Under the pieces are notes generated by a model, which saw nothing but the letters and a program-made list of their open reading frames with translations, did no database searches and was not told where the DNA came from. Below, piece after piece: positions 43,449-51,046 of a stretch of DNA of 51,046 nt (the stretch's first letter is position 1; each line of letters opens with the position of its first letter). This DNA is from Promethearchaeia archaeon (GTDB lineage Archaea > Asgardarchaeota > Lokiarchaeia > Sigyniarchaeales > SOKP01). The stretch lies in NCBI GenBank assembly GCA_029856105.1, contig JAHQWH010000035.1, positions 1 to 51,046 on the forward strand. Direction: 5' to 3'. The position numbers and the translations under genes were made by a program.

Positions 43449-43724
43449 ATGCAATATAAAAGTAAAATAACAGAAGAACTTAAGCATGAAATTCTTAAAT
43501 ACTCTGATTGGGAACACGAAAAAGATCAGCTGAAAAATGAGAAAAATTGTGGGGAACGGAAGAGTTTTTTAGATGAATTTCGTGAGAAAATAAAAAATAA
43601 CAACGGAACAAAGATCGTGAAAATCTCTTTATATACTCTTACTCGTATTATCGACGAGAAGAAAGAAAAAGGGGATACGACACCAATTTGGAGCCAAAAC
43701 ATTGATGATTCGATTAACAATTGA
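43449..43724 (+). CDS. Small unknown charged protein
   Basis: A 91-residue hydrophilic protein (MQYKSKITEELKHEILKYSD; FLDEFREKIKNNN; then TLTRIIDEKKEKGDTTPIW). It is helical, with no known motif. ATG at 43449 has AGGGTG ten bases upstream. A longer form starts at ATG 43428, 25 bases after TATAAAAA, and would add a hydrophobic FLGCFL; I think the shorter form likelier. It is convergent with the roadblock gene, 13 bp apart. Confidence 0.5.
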   Translation: MQYKSKITEELKHEILKYSDWEHEKDQLKNEKNCGERKSFLDEFREKIKNNNGTKIVKISLYTLTRIIDEKKEKGDTTPIWSQNIDDSINN

Positions 43725-43737
43725 GCAAAAGTAACAC

Positions 43738-44175
43738 TCACGATGTATGTAATTCTTGCGTTTCAATTTTCTTAAGAACGGGCTCCATTTCTTTAAAGGA
43801 TTTACGGATTTTATGGAAATAATAACCCAACTTATACCCTTTGGAGCAATTAGTAAATAGCATGAAGTTATTGTCTGAATCTCCAACTAAAATAATAGTA
43901 TAACCTTTTACCCCTCTAATTACAATTTCTCTTAAATCTCCTTGTCCCAAACCTCTACTAATTTTTTCACCCAACGAAATTAATGTGGCAGGGCTCGCAC
44001 TATAAATATCTGCTACAATATCTGCAGTTTCAGAGCTAGCTATTCTCAATCCCGTTTTTGATACGATTGCAGAACCCTCCAAATCTGTGGAACTTTCTAA
44101 CTTCTCTAAATTTTGCATAATTTCCCCCAATATTTCTAGATCGATGTTTATTTCTGATATTTCAATTTTTTCCAT
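43738..44175 (-). CDS. Roadblock/LC7 domain protein
   Basis: A 145-residue single-domain roadblock protein: LEGSAIVSKTGLRIASS, the helix ATLISLGEKISRGL, GVKGYTIILVGDSDNNFMLF, and C-terminal helices (FKEMEPVLKKIETQE). Similar proteins regulate small GTPases such as MglA and Rag. Start ATG at 44173-44175 with GAGGTTG about 8 bases upstream. It is not next to a GTPase gene here; its partner is elsewhere. It lies between defence genes and decayed genes. Confidence 0.85.
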   Translation of the reverse strand: MEKIEISEINIDLEILGEIMQNLEKLESSTDLEGSAIVSKTGLRIASSETADIVADIYSASPATLISLGEKISRGLGQGDLREIVIRGVKGYTIILVGDSDNNFMLFTNCSKGYKLGYYFHKIRKSFKEMEPVLKKIETQELHTS

Positions 44176-44227
44176 TTTAACAACCTCACTTAATAATATT
44201 AATCAATTCAGCAAATTTAAATCTTTT

Positions 44228-44635
44228 TTAGATTTCAATGTAAAACTCCTTAATTCCTTTAACGTTAAAGGAATTTAACTCATCGGCTAAATAATCCGCG
44301 GTATCTATATATCTTGTAAATATAATTATTTTATTTCCTTCTTCAATTAAATCTTGAAGCACATTATTGTAAAAGTAATTAAGATTAACATCATTGGAAT
44401 AACCGAGTAGTTCCTCCGTAGATTTTTCGATCTCCCGTAACTTCTTTACAATATTGGGAGCTAGTTTTTTACGTCCAAGTTCAGTATCAATATTTCTATC
44501 GATCTCATGTTCATCATAGGAATCTTCATTACTAATATCAGTTTTGTTTTCCAACTTGCCGTCAAGGATGAACTCGCCTATCTTCGTTTTGATTTTAATA
44601 GTCCGCTCCGAAGCGTCGTATAATTGCACCTCCAA
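44228..44635 (-). pseudogene. Fragment of a superfamily 2 helicase
   Basis: The 135-codon frame contains the start of a helicase C-terminal domain, GNKIIIFTRYIDTADYLADE, like the K-V-L-I-F-T-x-Y-x-D-T-A segment of RapA/DISARM-type SNF2 helicases. Preceding sequence (LREIEKSTEELLGYSND) is a linker helix. The remaining motifs IV-VI and the ATPase lobe are missing, and the frame has no ATG near its beginning (only TTG). It ends abruptly after FNVKGIKEFYIEI. A remnant of a large defence-type helicase fits best. Confidence 0.65.
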
Positions 44636-44749
44636 GGATCTTACAAATAAATATTTATTCAGAGATCATCACCAGAGATTATCTCAATTTAACCTATATA
44701 ATAACTAATAATACTGGATCTGATGTGGAGGTTGATAAGCTAAGAAAGT
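44636..44749. other. Decayed DNA between helicase fragment and broken gene
   Basis: No open frame. Weak self-complementary segments near 44661-44685 (GAGAT pairing with ATCTC). Probably the remains of larger genes. Confidence 0.3.
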
Positions 44750-45025
44750 GTGTTTAAAGACCGTCCCGTATACGAGAGGATGATGGAGAACTTAATAGAT
44801 GGTGATGTAGGATAATCAAACTTGATCGACTTGCATTTTTTTAAGGCTTTCAAGAGATATCCAGAAGAAAGTAAAAATATGGAACTATTAACCCTTTTTA
44901 AAAGTTTACACGAAGAGCATCCTATACAAATAGTCGAAGAATCTGAAATCCCAGAAGATTTTCAAGAAAATATTTCTATTCTGATTTTAGATTTTTTTAT
45001 ATCATTATTTATATGGTTTGAGTAA
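44750..45025 (+). pseudogene. Probable broken gene interrupted by a stop codon
   Basis: One frame reads VFKDRPVYERMMENLIDGDVG, then TAA (44813-44815), then LIDLHFFKAFKRYPEESKN and HEEHPIQIVEESEIPEDF to a stop at 45025. Both parts look like real protein in the same frame, so the stop probably killed the gene. There is no good start codon (GTG 44750 or TTG 44822). No family recognised. It is convergent with the DUF262 gene. Confidence 0.35.
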
Positions 45026-45028
45026 AAT

Positions 45029-46801
45029 CTACTTACTTCCAACCCAAATTTCAGATGCTCTATTTACAAAATAAATATGCCGCTTTTCCAACTCCTTTAA
45101 ATTCCAATTAGATAGTTTAGTAACCTGATCTGTGATGAAAAAGTCGCCTTTTTTCATATTGATATAATCTTTGATTTTTTGAGGGAAAGGTTTTCGACCA
45201 GCTTTAGAGTTTTTAATTGAATTTAAAAGAATTAAATTTCCCAAACTATGTGTCCAATCCTTCCTTACATCTTCAGAGAAGCGATCTAGCCAATATAAAT
45301 CGATAGGATTTTGAGGTAAGATATGTTCTACACTAATTTTTCCTTTATATAAAATGATAACATTATCTTGGTCTCTTTCCTTTAAATCCAATCCTAAAAG
45401 CAAATATTTAGCAATTCCCCCATGAGCTCTTCTGTATATATTACTTTCATCTATTTTATTATCAAACGATTTTTTATTTTCAATAATTTCTTTATTAAAA
45501 AGAGGATCATTAATGACATCAATTGGATTTGAATTTTTTTCAATTAATACAATAATTCTATAAATTTGTGTGAGTCTTTGAGTAAAACTTAAGCCATATA
45601 CCCAATCAACAATAATCTTTCTTTCTATTTTTATTAAAAATTCAAGAATGAACTTCTCATCATTATATTTTATACAATAGATTATTAGGGCTGACATCCA
45701 ATCATTAAATGGTAAAAAATCCCTCATTAAAGATATTAAATTAGAATATCTGACATCATTTTCTGTTTTTCCCGTGTTAATTTTAGCGTCGATAATTTTG
45801 TCTTGGTATACTTTCCATACTTTTTCTAAATATTTAATAAAGTTTTCGCCTAAAAAGTCAGGTTCTTTTTTGAATATCAATTTCTTATACTCATCATATA
45901 TATTTTCTCGAGCTTTTTGCTTAATTTTAATATTTCTTATAAATCTGATTAAAATATCAAGTCCTCCTTCCTCTTCCATAGTCTCTTCAATATCTTCCCA
46001 AATTCGTCTATATTTTTCATGTTTAGATTCTGTTATTTTCCCAAAATTAATGCTTTTAAGTAAATCAGCATTGGTAAGTTTCATTCCTCTAGTATTAATT
46101 ACATTAAAAAGTCTAAAAGCAGAAGATAAGGTATGGGTCTTTACAACTACTAAAACAACCTTTTGTGAAAGATAAGCACTGAATTTTTCAACCAACTCTA
46201 AGTCAAAATCTTTAATATCCTTATTATAAAAACAACTTTGGTATATGCTAATCGCATCTTTTATATTATTTTCAGCATTCCTTTTAATATCTTTTTCAAT
46301 TAACGAAAGATCGCTAGTACCACCGCCCATAAGAACAAATTTTTCAAAAAAATCTTTCTCTTTTTCTCTGATCATAATACGAATGCTTTCAGGTGTGCCT
46401 TTAATTTTATTTGCCTTCTGATATATGTATTCTTGCATTGTGTTGCGAGTTTCACTATTCTTCGTAATATCTCTAATAGTCGCCATTAATATTGCTAAAG
46501 ATATCAAGCGCTGTTGACCATCAATAATAGAAAATTTTCCTGATTTATCATCTTTTATGCCTTTTGTCACTAATATTATAGCACCTAAAAAATAAGGTTC
46601 GTAATCAATAATTTTTGTTCCATGCTTTAGTTCATTATTTTGGAGAGAATCATTAATATCATCAAATAATTGCTGAAAATTATCTTCTTCCCAAGAAAAA
46701 GGTCTTTGAAAGATTGGAATTTCAAATAAGAATTTATCGCTAAACAAATCTTTAATATAATAATGATTAGCATCGATTTTTTCAATTATGGTTTCTGTCA
46801 T
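45029..46801 (-). CDS. GmrSD-like DUF262/DUF1524 restriction protein
   Basis: A 590-residue fusion of DUF262 and DUF1524. DUF262 shows FQRPFSWEEDNFQQLFDDI, YFLGAIILVTKG and SIIDGQQRLISLAILMATI, the ParB/Srx-like nucleotide-binding DGQQR site. DUF1524 shows VEHILPQNP and HSLGNLILLNSIKNSKAGRKPF, an HNH-type nuclease site. This is the GmrSD architecture of type IV restriction, which cuts modified (glycosylated) phage DNA; related proteins include BrxU and SspE. Length is typical. Start ATG at 46799-46801. Specificity cannot be read from the sequence. Confidence 0.9.
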   Translation of the reverse strand: MTETIIEKIDANHYYIKDLFSDKFLFEIPIFQRPFSWEEDNFQQLFDDINDSLQNNELKHGTKIIDYEPYFLGAIILVTKGIKDDKSGKFSIIDGQQRLISLAILMATIRDITKNSETRNTMQEYIYQKANKIKGTPESIRIMIREKEKDFFEKFVLMGGGTSDLSLIEKDIKRNAENNIKDAISIYQSCFYNKDIKDFDLELVEKFSAYLSQKVVLVVVKTHTLSSAFRLFNVINTRGMKLTNADLLKSINFGKITESKHEKYRRIWEDIEETMEEEGGLDILIRFIRNIKIKQKARENIYDEYKKLIFKKEPDFLGENFIKYLEKVWKVYQDKIIDAKINTGKTENDVRYSNLISLMRDFLPFNDWMSALIIYCIKYNDEKFILEFLIKIERKIIVDWVYGLSFTQRLTQIYRIIVLIEKNSNPIDVINDPLFNKEIIENKKSFDNKIDESNIYRRAHGGIAKYLLLGLDLKERDQDNVIILYKGKISVEHILPQNPIDLYWLDRFSEDVRKDWTHSLGNLILLNSIKNSKAGRKPFPQKIKDYINMKKGDFFITDQVTKLSNWNLKELEKRHIYFVNRASEIWVGSK

Positions 46802-47342
46802 CGAAAATTAACTCTTTAAAAATTGTCATCTTAGATAGTATTTGATAATAATAATTGTTATTATAAATTATTTAAGTTTTAATTTGGAACCTATTTGGGA
46901 CTAAAAAACACATTCCCTAAAAAATCCTTAACATCCACCACAGAATTATTGGGTATATGCATAAATTCATTTTTAAAAAGCTATTTTATTGAGACACGCC
47001 CATTTCAGTTGTAAATGTTCTAATTCTTTTTTAAAAGTTTTTAGAAATGTAAAAATAAAAAAAGGGTAGTGAATATTTTAAAACACTGAATAAATTCCAT
47101 TATTTCATAAGTTTCAGAAAATCTTCATATTTCTCCGAATCTAATTCACCAAATCCTCTTAATATTGGATTAAAAAAATTCTTTGAGATTTCAATTTTAT
47201 ACTCTGGATTATTTAATTTTATTATTTCTTCTAAGATTTGCTAAAGACAATTTAATAAAGATTATAATGTTATTTTAACTAACAAAATTCTAAAATCTAG
47301 AATTTAATTCAGGGCAATAAAAATACATAAAAAAGATGTAAA
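46802..47342. other. Gene-free region with a gene remnant
   Basis: Apart from the remnant at 47100-47240, I see only A/T-rich sequence with promoter-like stretches on both sides and nothing that looks like an RNA gene. Confidence 0.45.
47100..47240 (-). pseudogene. C-terminal remnant of an unknown gene
   Basis: The reverse strand reads QILEEIIKLNNPEYKIEISK followed by a Phe-Asn-Pro segment, FGELDSEKYEDFLKLMK and a stop (47100-47102). A TAG lies immediately upstream in frame and there is no start codon. The sequence looks like the tail of a real protein, so a decayed gene is likely. Family unknown. Confidence 0.35.
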
Positions 47343-48059
47343 TTGAGAGAGATCACACATAAAGGTTTAGCTCGATTAGTAGGATTATACGGATCTCATG
47401 CTATAGATTCCGATAACTTGCAAATACTCGTGTCTAAATCAGTACAACCGGACGAAATAGAAAGAGAGGGGTTACGCAAGGGTATGTTCGAAGCGGTAAT
47501 GACCTCAATCAGATGGTTTGCTGACCATACTGATAGAGCGAAGGAATTGTCGATCCAAAACATTAATAAAACCTCTGAAGCTTATAATTCTGGTGATCAG
47601 TCTTGGTCTCGTTGGCTCGGATGGGTTTTTCATTTTATTACTGATTGGGCAACGCCGTACCATTCTTTAAAAACAATGTCTAAATATATTTTAGACTCAA
47701 AAAGTGATATATTTAATAATGAGTCTGAAAAGGGTGGCGTGTCTTCTTGGACTAGATTATTTGAGAAATTTCTTAACGCTGTCAAATTCAAAGCAGAACA
47801 TGACAAGTTTGAAAATATATGCGAAGAACGTTGGCAGCAAAACTATTCTATTATTAAAGACAATTTTATCAAATTCAAGGAAAATAGCATATCTTTCGTA
47901 GATTTAGAAATATTTAGCGAAAAAATGGATGGATTACGGGCTAAATACGAGAATAAACTCCTTGATTGGATTACAGATTGCTCGGATCAAGAATTTTCAC
48001 TGTATATGACGGATATAGCAAAAGTAATGGATGTTGCCTGCCGGATAGTTTTAGGATAA
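47343..48059 (+). CDS. Zinc-dependent phospholipase C / S1-P1 nuclease-like protein
   Basis: A 238-residue helical protein. The segment LGWVFHFITDWATPYHS carries the H-F-x-x-D-x-x-x-P-x-H pattern that binds zinc in phospholipase C and P1 nuclease folds. A His-Asp pair upstream (SIRWFADHTDRAKELS) and the initial RLVGLYGSHAIDSD fit further ligands. Family enzymes hydrolyse phosphodiesters of lipids or nucleic acids. No signal peptide is seen, so an intracellular target is likely. The start is TTG at 47343 because TAA lies immediately upstream in frame. A defence effector role is possible given its neighbours. Confidence 0.65.
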   Translation: MREITHKGLARLVGLYGSHAIDSDNLQILVSKSVQPDEIEREGLRKGMFEAVMTSIRWFADHTDRAKELSIQNINKTSEAYNSGDQSWSRWLGWVFHFITDWATPYHSLKTMSKYILDSKSDIFNNESEKGGVSSWTRLFEKFLNAVKFKAEHDKFENICEERWQQNYSIIKDNFIKFKENSISFVDLEIFSEKMDGLRAKYENKLLDWITDCSDQEFSLYMTDIAKVMDVACRIVLG

Positions 48060-48632
48060 AATTTAAAGATAATTCTTTAACCTTCTCGAATTGTAGCATT
48101 TCTAACTTTTTGAAATCCAGCCTGTTTTATTTTTATTTCTTTAAAAATTCTTTATAAACATGTTTATAAATTAGATATGCTGTTCCTAGACCAACTATAG
48201 CACAAATGATAAATAAGAGACCTATAATAAAAGATCTTTCTAATAGTATAGCTGTTGTTTCTGGTAAAGGATCAATTGGATTATTCCAATTGCGTTCCTC
48301 ATGGAATATGAATATTTACCGTTTACAAATCTAACGGGACGCCCCTTATATAACTATTTAATGAAAAATAGTAAAAAGAAAAATGTAGGGTATAAAACCC
48401 TTGAAGACAATCGAATATTTATTCAAACCGTTCTAAGCACATACGAGTAAAAATTTAAATTCTTTGATCACCTAAAAGGCATTATACCCTAAATTAAGTC
48501 AAAGTCTTATGTTTTTTATTTACCTAAAATCTAATAAAGCATTATGTAAATAATTTCATTATAGGAAACGAAGAGATAGAAAACCAAAGAAACCTAATTA
48601 AATGCATAATATATAAACAAAAAAAGATTTAA
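48060..48632. other. Gene-free region with a membrane-anchor remnant
   Basis: Contains the reverse-strand remnant at 48133-48318. Beyond it, A/T-rich sequence up to the metalloprotease gene shows no RNA or protein gene. Confidence 0.45.
48133..48318 (-). pseudogene. C-terminal membrane anchor of a lost surface protein
   Basis: The reverse strand reads EERNWNNPIDPLPETTA, then a 22-residue hydrophobic helix (SFIIGLLFIICAIVGLGTAY), then KHVYKEFLKK and TAA (48133-48135). This is the usual end of an archaeal surface protein: outside stalk, membrane helix, basic tail. The frame is closed by TAA just upstream and has no ATG. The rest of the gene is gone. Confidence 0.45.
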
Positions 48633-49691
48633 ATGGTAATCTCTAAGGAATTAAAAAGAGAACTAGATAAACAAGTAAAGAATTTAATCAATGTTTTTAA
48701 AAAAGAATTTTTACTAATTAAAAGTAGAGCGGAATACAACGATGATAGAAGCGTTTATTTTATAAGTTCAAAGAAAGGGCCACCAACTAAATTCTTTTTT
48801 GGAGAGGAGGAGGAAGAAAAAGATAACTTTCCCAAAGACATGCGTGAATTCGTTTCAGTTATTTATAATTCTGACAAAATTGTTATTTCAATTAATTATA
48901 AGGAAATTTATCAAGGTGGATTTTTTCGTACAACACCAAAAATATTCCTAAAAAACCTGAAGTTTTATGAAAATGTAGTTATGCAAATTGCTCGGCACGA
49001 ATACGGTCATAGTTTTTTGAATAAATCAGATTTTGACGCGTATCCTAAGATAGTTAGGACTTTTCTAAAAGAAATTAATTGTGATGATATCTTTGAGGTA
49101 CCTGAAAGTCAAATGGAAGATCTAAAGGAAAGTTTTAAGAACTCTGATTATGGAAAGACTGATAAATTTTTAGAAACTATTCAGCTTAATTTTGTCGAGA
49201 AGATTTTAAGAGAATTTCATGCAGATTACTCAGTTTGTAATAGAATTGATAGTTCCACACCGACGGAGGCTTTAAACTTATCTCTCTTTGCTTTTCAAGA
49301 AGGCTTAAGAGATCTTCCCAAATGGGAAGCTGATTTTTATTCAAGCGATAATTTTGGTGTAAAAGAATTGAGTAATTATTTCTTCTTTTTATTAATTCTT
49401 ACTCAAATTTTTTTTGTCTATAACGCGTGGAACATGCTCAAGGAAATCTTTAAAAAACATAATCTTGAAAAACTTTTAGGAGTGTTTCATCTGATTAATG
49501 GAATTTTAAAAAAAATTATTCTTATAAGCGAAAATTTTGATGGAATGAGAAAACATTTGTATGAGTTAGCTAAAATTTTAGATTCATTTCAATTTGAAAA
49601 ACTTTTCTTCGAGAATGATCTGGATCAGGAAAAGTTAGCTTTAATAAGAAATTATATTCAAATCCTAAAAATTAAATCTCATCGGGGATAG
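48633..49691 (+). CDS. HEYGH metalloprotease-like protein, first gene of a pair
   Basis: A 352-residue protein with a zinc protease motif H122-E-Y-G-H126 in MQIARHEYGHSFLNK, and a likely third ligand at E194 in LREFHADYSV, the E-x-x-A-D style of gluzincins such as M48. The N-terminal 115 residues are mixed. The C-terminal 130 are helical, with a hydrophobic stretch (about 245-262, YFFFLLILTQIFFVYNAW) that could insert in membrane. No signal peptide. It is not a family I can name. Start ATG at 48633. The DUF4238 gene starts 15 bases after its stop, so the two form an operon. A proteolytic effector or activator role is inferred. Confidence 0.7.
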   Translation: MVISKELKRELDKQVKNLINVFKKEFLLIKSRAEYNDDRSVYFISSKKGPPTKFFFGEEEEEKDNFPKDMREFVSVIYNSDKIVISINYKEIYQGGFFRTTPKIFLKNLKFYENVVMQIARHEYGHSFLNKSDFDAYPKIVRTFLKEINCDDIFEVPESQMEDLKESFKNSDYGKTDKFLETIQLNFVEKILREFHADYSVCNRIDSSTPTEALNLSLFAFQEGLRDLPKWEADFYSSDNFGVKELSNYFFFLLILTQIFFVYNAWNMLKEIFKKHNLEKLLGVFHLINGILKKIILISENFDGMRKHLYELAKILDSFQFEKLFFENDLDQEKLALIRNYIQILKIKSHRG

Positions 49692-49705
49692 GCAAGGTAA
49701 ACGGT

Positions 49706-50794
49706 ATGAACAATTACAAAAAAACGCTAAAAAACAGACGTGATCATTATGTGCAACAAGCATATTTAAGAAATTTTTCATGTAATAAGAAAAAAACGCA
49801 TATATGGATGATGGATAAGAGGGAAAAGAAAATTTTCAGAGAACCTCAAAAGATTAGAGAGTGTGCCCAATATCGACTTTTTTATCCTATTGAATTAGAA
49901 GAGTGGTTAGCTAAAAACATCGAAAATGATGGAATAAGTGCTATTAAAAAATTATTATATTATCAAGATTACGATAAACTTTCTAATTTTGACAAGGAAA
50001 AATTATTTGAATGGCTTTATACGCAATATATTCGAACACCTGCTTTTATCAGTCTAACCATAGATTTATTTAACAAAATGTTAAGTCAAATATCTCAGAG
50101 GAAAGAATTTCTTTTACCTAAGGATATTTTAGAAGTATACAAATCAGATAATCCAGATATACAATCATTGAAGAAATACTATTATCGAATTGTAAAGTTA
50201 ATATTTGAGAGTATTCAGAAAAAAACGCTGTATGATTACACTTGGTTGGAAAAAGAGTGGATATTGTTTAAAAATAAGACTTTACTTCCTTATTTTACTT
50301 CGGATAATCCTGTAATATTATGGAAGGCTGGAGACAAACACATTCACAGTAAAACTGAGTTCAAGTGGATTGCAAGTAAATACAAATTTCTTCCCCAATC
50401 GTTTACTATTAGTCTTGAACGAGGAATTATGTATTTTGTAACATTAAATCCCTATACTTTATTACTTTTAAGCGAGGATAATCCGTTTCAGACATCAATA
50501 ATAGAACAAAGAAAAGTTTCCCAAATATTTAATATGAATAAAATGATAACTGCGCAATCAAATAGATTTATATTTTCTAATGAAAACTTCTTTGAACACG
50601 CGTTCAAAACTATTGAAGAAATACCTGAATGCGTTTCAAAAGGTAAGAGGATTGACAACGCTAGGGAAGAAACCTTGGATTATGAAATATTCGAAGTTAA
50701 AAATAAGGAATTATTGGAAAAAATAATTAAACATTATGACGAAATTGATGACGAAAGAAAAGAAACAATCTTTGATTCTGGTTTTAACCTATGA
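49706..50794 (+). CDS. DUF4238 domain protein, second gene of a pair
   Basis: A 362-residue protein. The N-terminus RRDHYVQQAYLRNFSCNKK matches the DUF4238 signature H-[HY]-[YV]-P-x-x-Y-L-x-x-F. WMMDKREKKIF and YTQYIRTPAFI follow, and the middle has the family segment YFTSDNPVILWK. DUF4238 proteins are widespread, of unknown function, and often near mobile or defence genes. Start ATG at 49706, with AAGGTAAACGG before it. It is translationally close to the metalloprotease gene. Confidence 0.85.
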   Translation: MNNYKKTLKNRRDHYVQQAYLRNFSCNKKKTHIWMMDKREKKIFREPQKIRECAQYRLFYPIELEEWLAKNIENDGISAIKKLLYYQDYDKLSNFDKEKLFEWLYTQYIRTPAFISLTIDLFNKMLSQISQRKEFLLPKDILEVYKSDNPDIQSLKKYYYRIVKLIFESIQKKTLYDYTWLEKEWILFKNKTLLPYFTSDNPVILWKAGDKHIHSKTEFKWIASKYKFLPQSFTISLERGIMYFVTLNPYTLLLLSEDNPFQTSIIEQRKVSQIFNMNKMITAQSNRFIFSNENFFEHAFKTIEEIPECVSKGKRIDNAREETLDYEIFEVKNKELLEKIIKHYDEIDDERKETIFDSGFNL

Positions 50795-50979
50795 TAGATT
50801 ATCTTGACTAATCAAATAAAAATAAGACAAAAATTAATTAAAATTGATTATTTTCGACATTGAAGTAAAGATTTAAATTTTGTCGGTATGATTATTATGT
50901 CGAGACGTTTATAGAAAGATCTATAAAAATAATATTTTAGCTAAATTACTGAATGCACTCAAAACAAAAGGTGTAAGAA

Positions 50980-51046
50980 ATGAACAAGGAGTTAATCTAC
51001 AAAATATGTATTTTTGGAGATAGAAATGTTGGAAAAAATTCATTAA
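50980..51046 (+). CDS. Ras-like small GTPase with Asn in the P-loop (5' end only)
   Basis: The first 22 codons read MNKELIYKICIFGDRNVGKN followed by Ser-Leu, and continue past the window edge. G-D-x-x-V-G-K is the P-loop of Ras/Rab proteins, but the residue after Lys is Asn20 instead of Ser or Thr, the position mutated in Ras S17N. AAGGTGT about 6 bases before the ATG is a good SD sequence. The 185 bp upstream of it contain no other gene. Confidence 0.65.
   Translation, partial: MNKELIYKICIFGDRNVGKNSL

Noticed and set aside
47966..48157. A forward frame crossing the end of the phospholipase-like gene
   Set aside because: It overlaps the real gene out of frame and its second half is the complement of the membrane-anchor remnant.
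1..51046. CRISPR array, rRNA, tRNA or insertion sequence
   Set aside because: I looked for regularly spaced repeats, conserved rRNA stretches, clover-leaf folds and transposase motifs, and found none that hold up. Short degenerate tRNAs could be missed by eye.

Overview
The window is AT-rich archaeal chromosome, most likely from an Asgard archaeon (Promethearchaeota/Lokiarchaeia type). The case rests on co-occurrence: RadA, an archaeal CdhA carbon-monoxide dehydrogenase subunit, an MtrH-like methyltransferase, at least four small-GTPase domains (Arf-like, Ras-like and MglA-like), three roadblock/longin-type domains, and a vWA protein with two RING-like zinc modules. No rRNA or ribosomal protein gene is present, so the phylum is an inference. 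Many genes start at TTG or GTG, some with a clear Shine-Dalgarno (SD) sequence and some apparently leaderless.

Backbone, 1-26.8 kb. The left part holds an MtrH homologue cut by the window edge, the vWA/RING protein, a helix-hairpin-helix/Arf-GTPase/roadblock fusion, a small His-rich helical protein, a solitary cdhA, a V4R protein, a longin-like/GTPase fusion and a repeat-containing zinc-ribbon protein. A 2-hydroxyacid dehydrogenase and a lone ribbon-helix-helix regulator follow. Next comes a carbohydrate block: GalT-like transferase, sugar-phosphate nucleotidylyltransferase, GH57, a giant GH13 protein, and a phosphohexomutase-fold protein that has lost all its catalytic loops. After it come a membrane protein, radA, an OsmC protein, a DUF457 membrane protein, a PfkB kinase and a coiled-coil protein.

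Accessory island, about 27.0-36.1 kb. By eye this part is clearly richer in G+C and uses different codons. It carries unknown genes, a tandem zinc-finger gene that seems to need a -1 frameshift at an A AAA AAG site, a protein made of two copies of one module, a candidate structured RNA, and a co-directional set: roadblock, MglA-like GTPase, unknown partner, then a nucleotidyltransferase/OB-fold/zinc-ribbon fusion. A TTTAAATAG TATA box recurs at its promoters. I saw no integrase or transposase.

Defence island, about 36.4-50.8 kb, AT-rich again. It has a three-gene operon led by a TIGR04255-type protein, a 1306-residue type IIG restriction-modification enzyme, a GmrSD-like DUF262/DUF1524 nuclease, a phospholipase C-like protein, and a metalloprotease/DUF4238 pair. 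Between them lie a roadblock protein, a helicase fragment and other gene remnants. A Ras-like GTPase begins at the right edge.

The best candidates for an undescribed system are the roadblock/MglA-like/unknown operon with its neighbouring NTase-OB-zinc protein, the TIGR04255-led triad, the metalloprotease/DUF4238 pair and the frameshifted zinc-finger gene.
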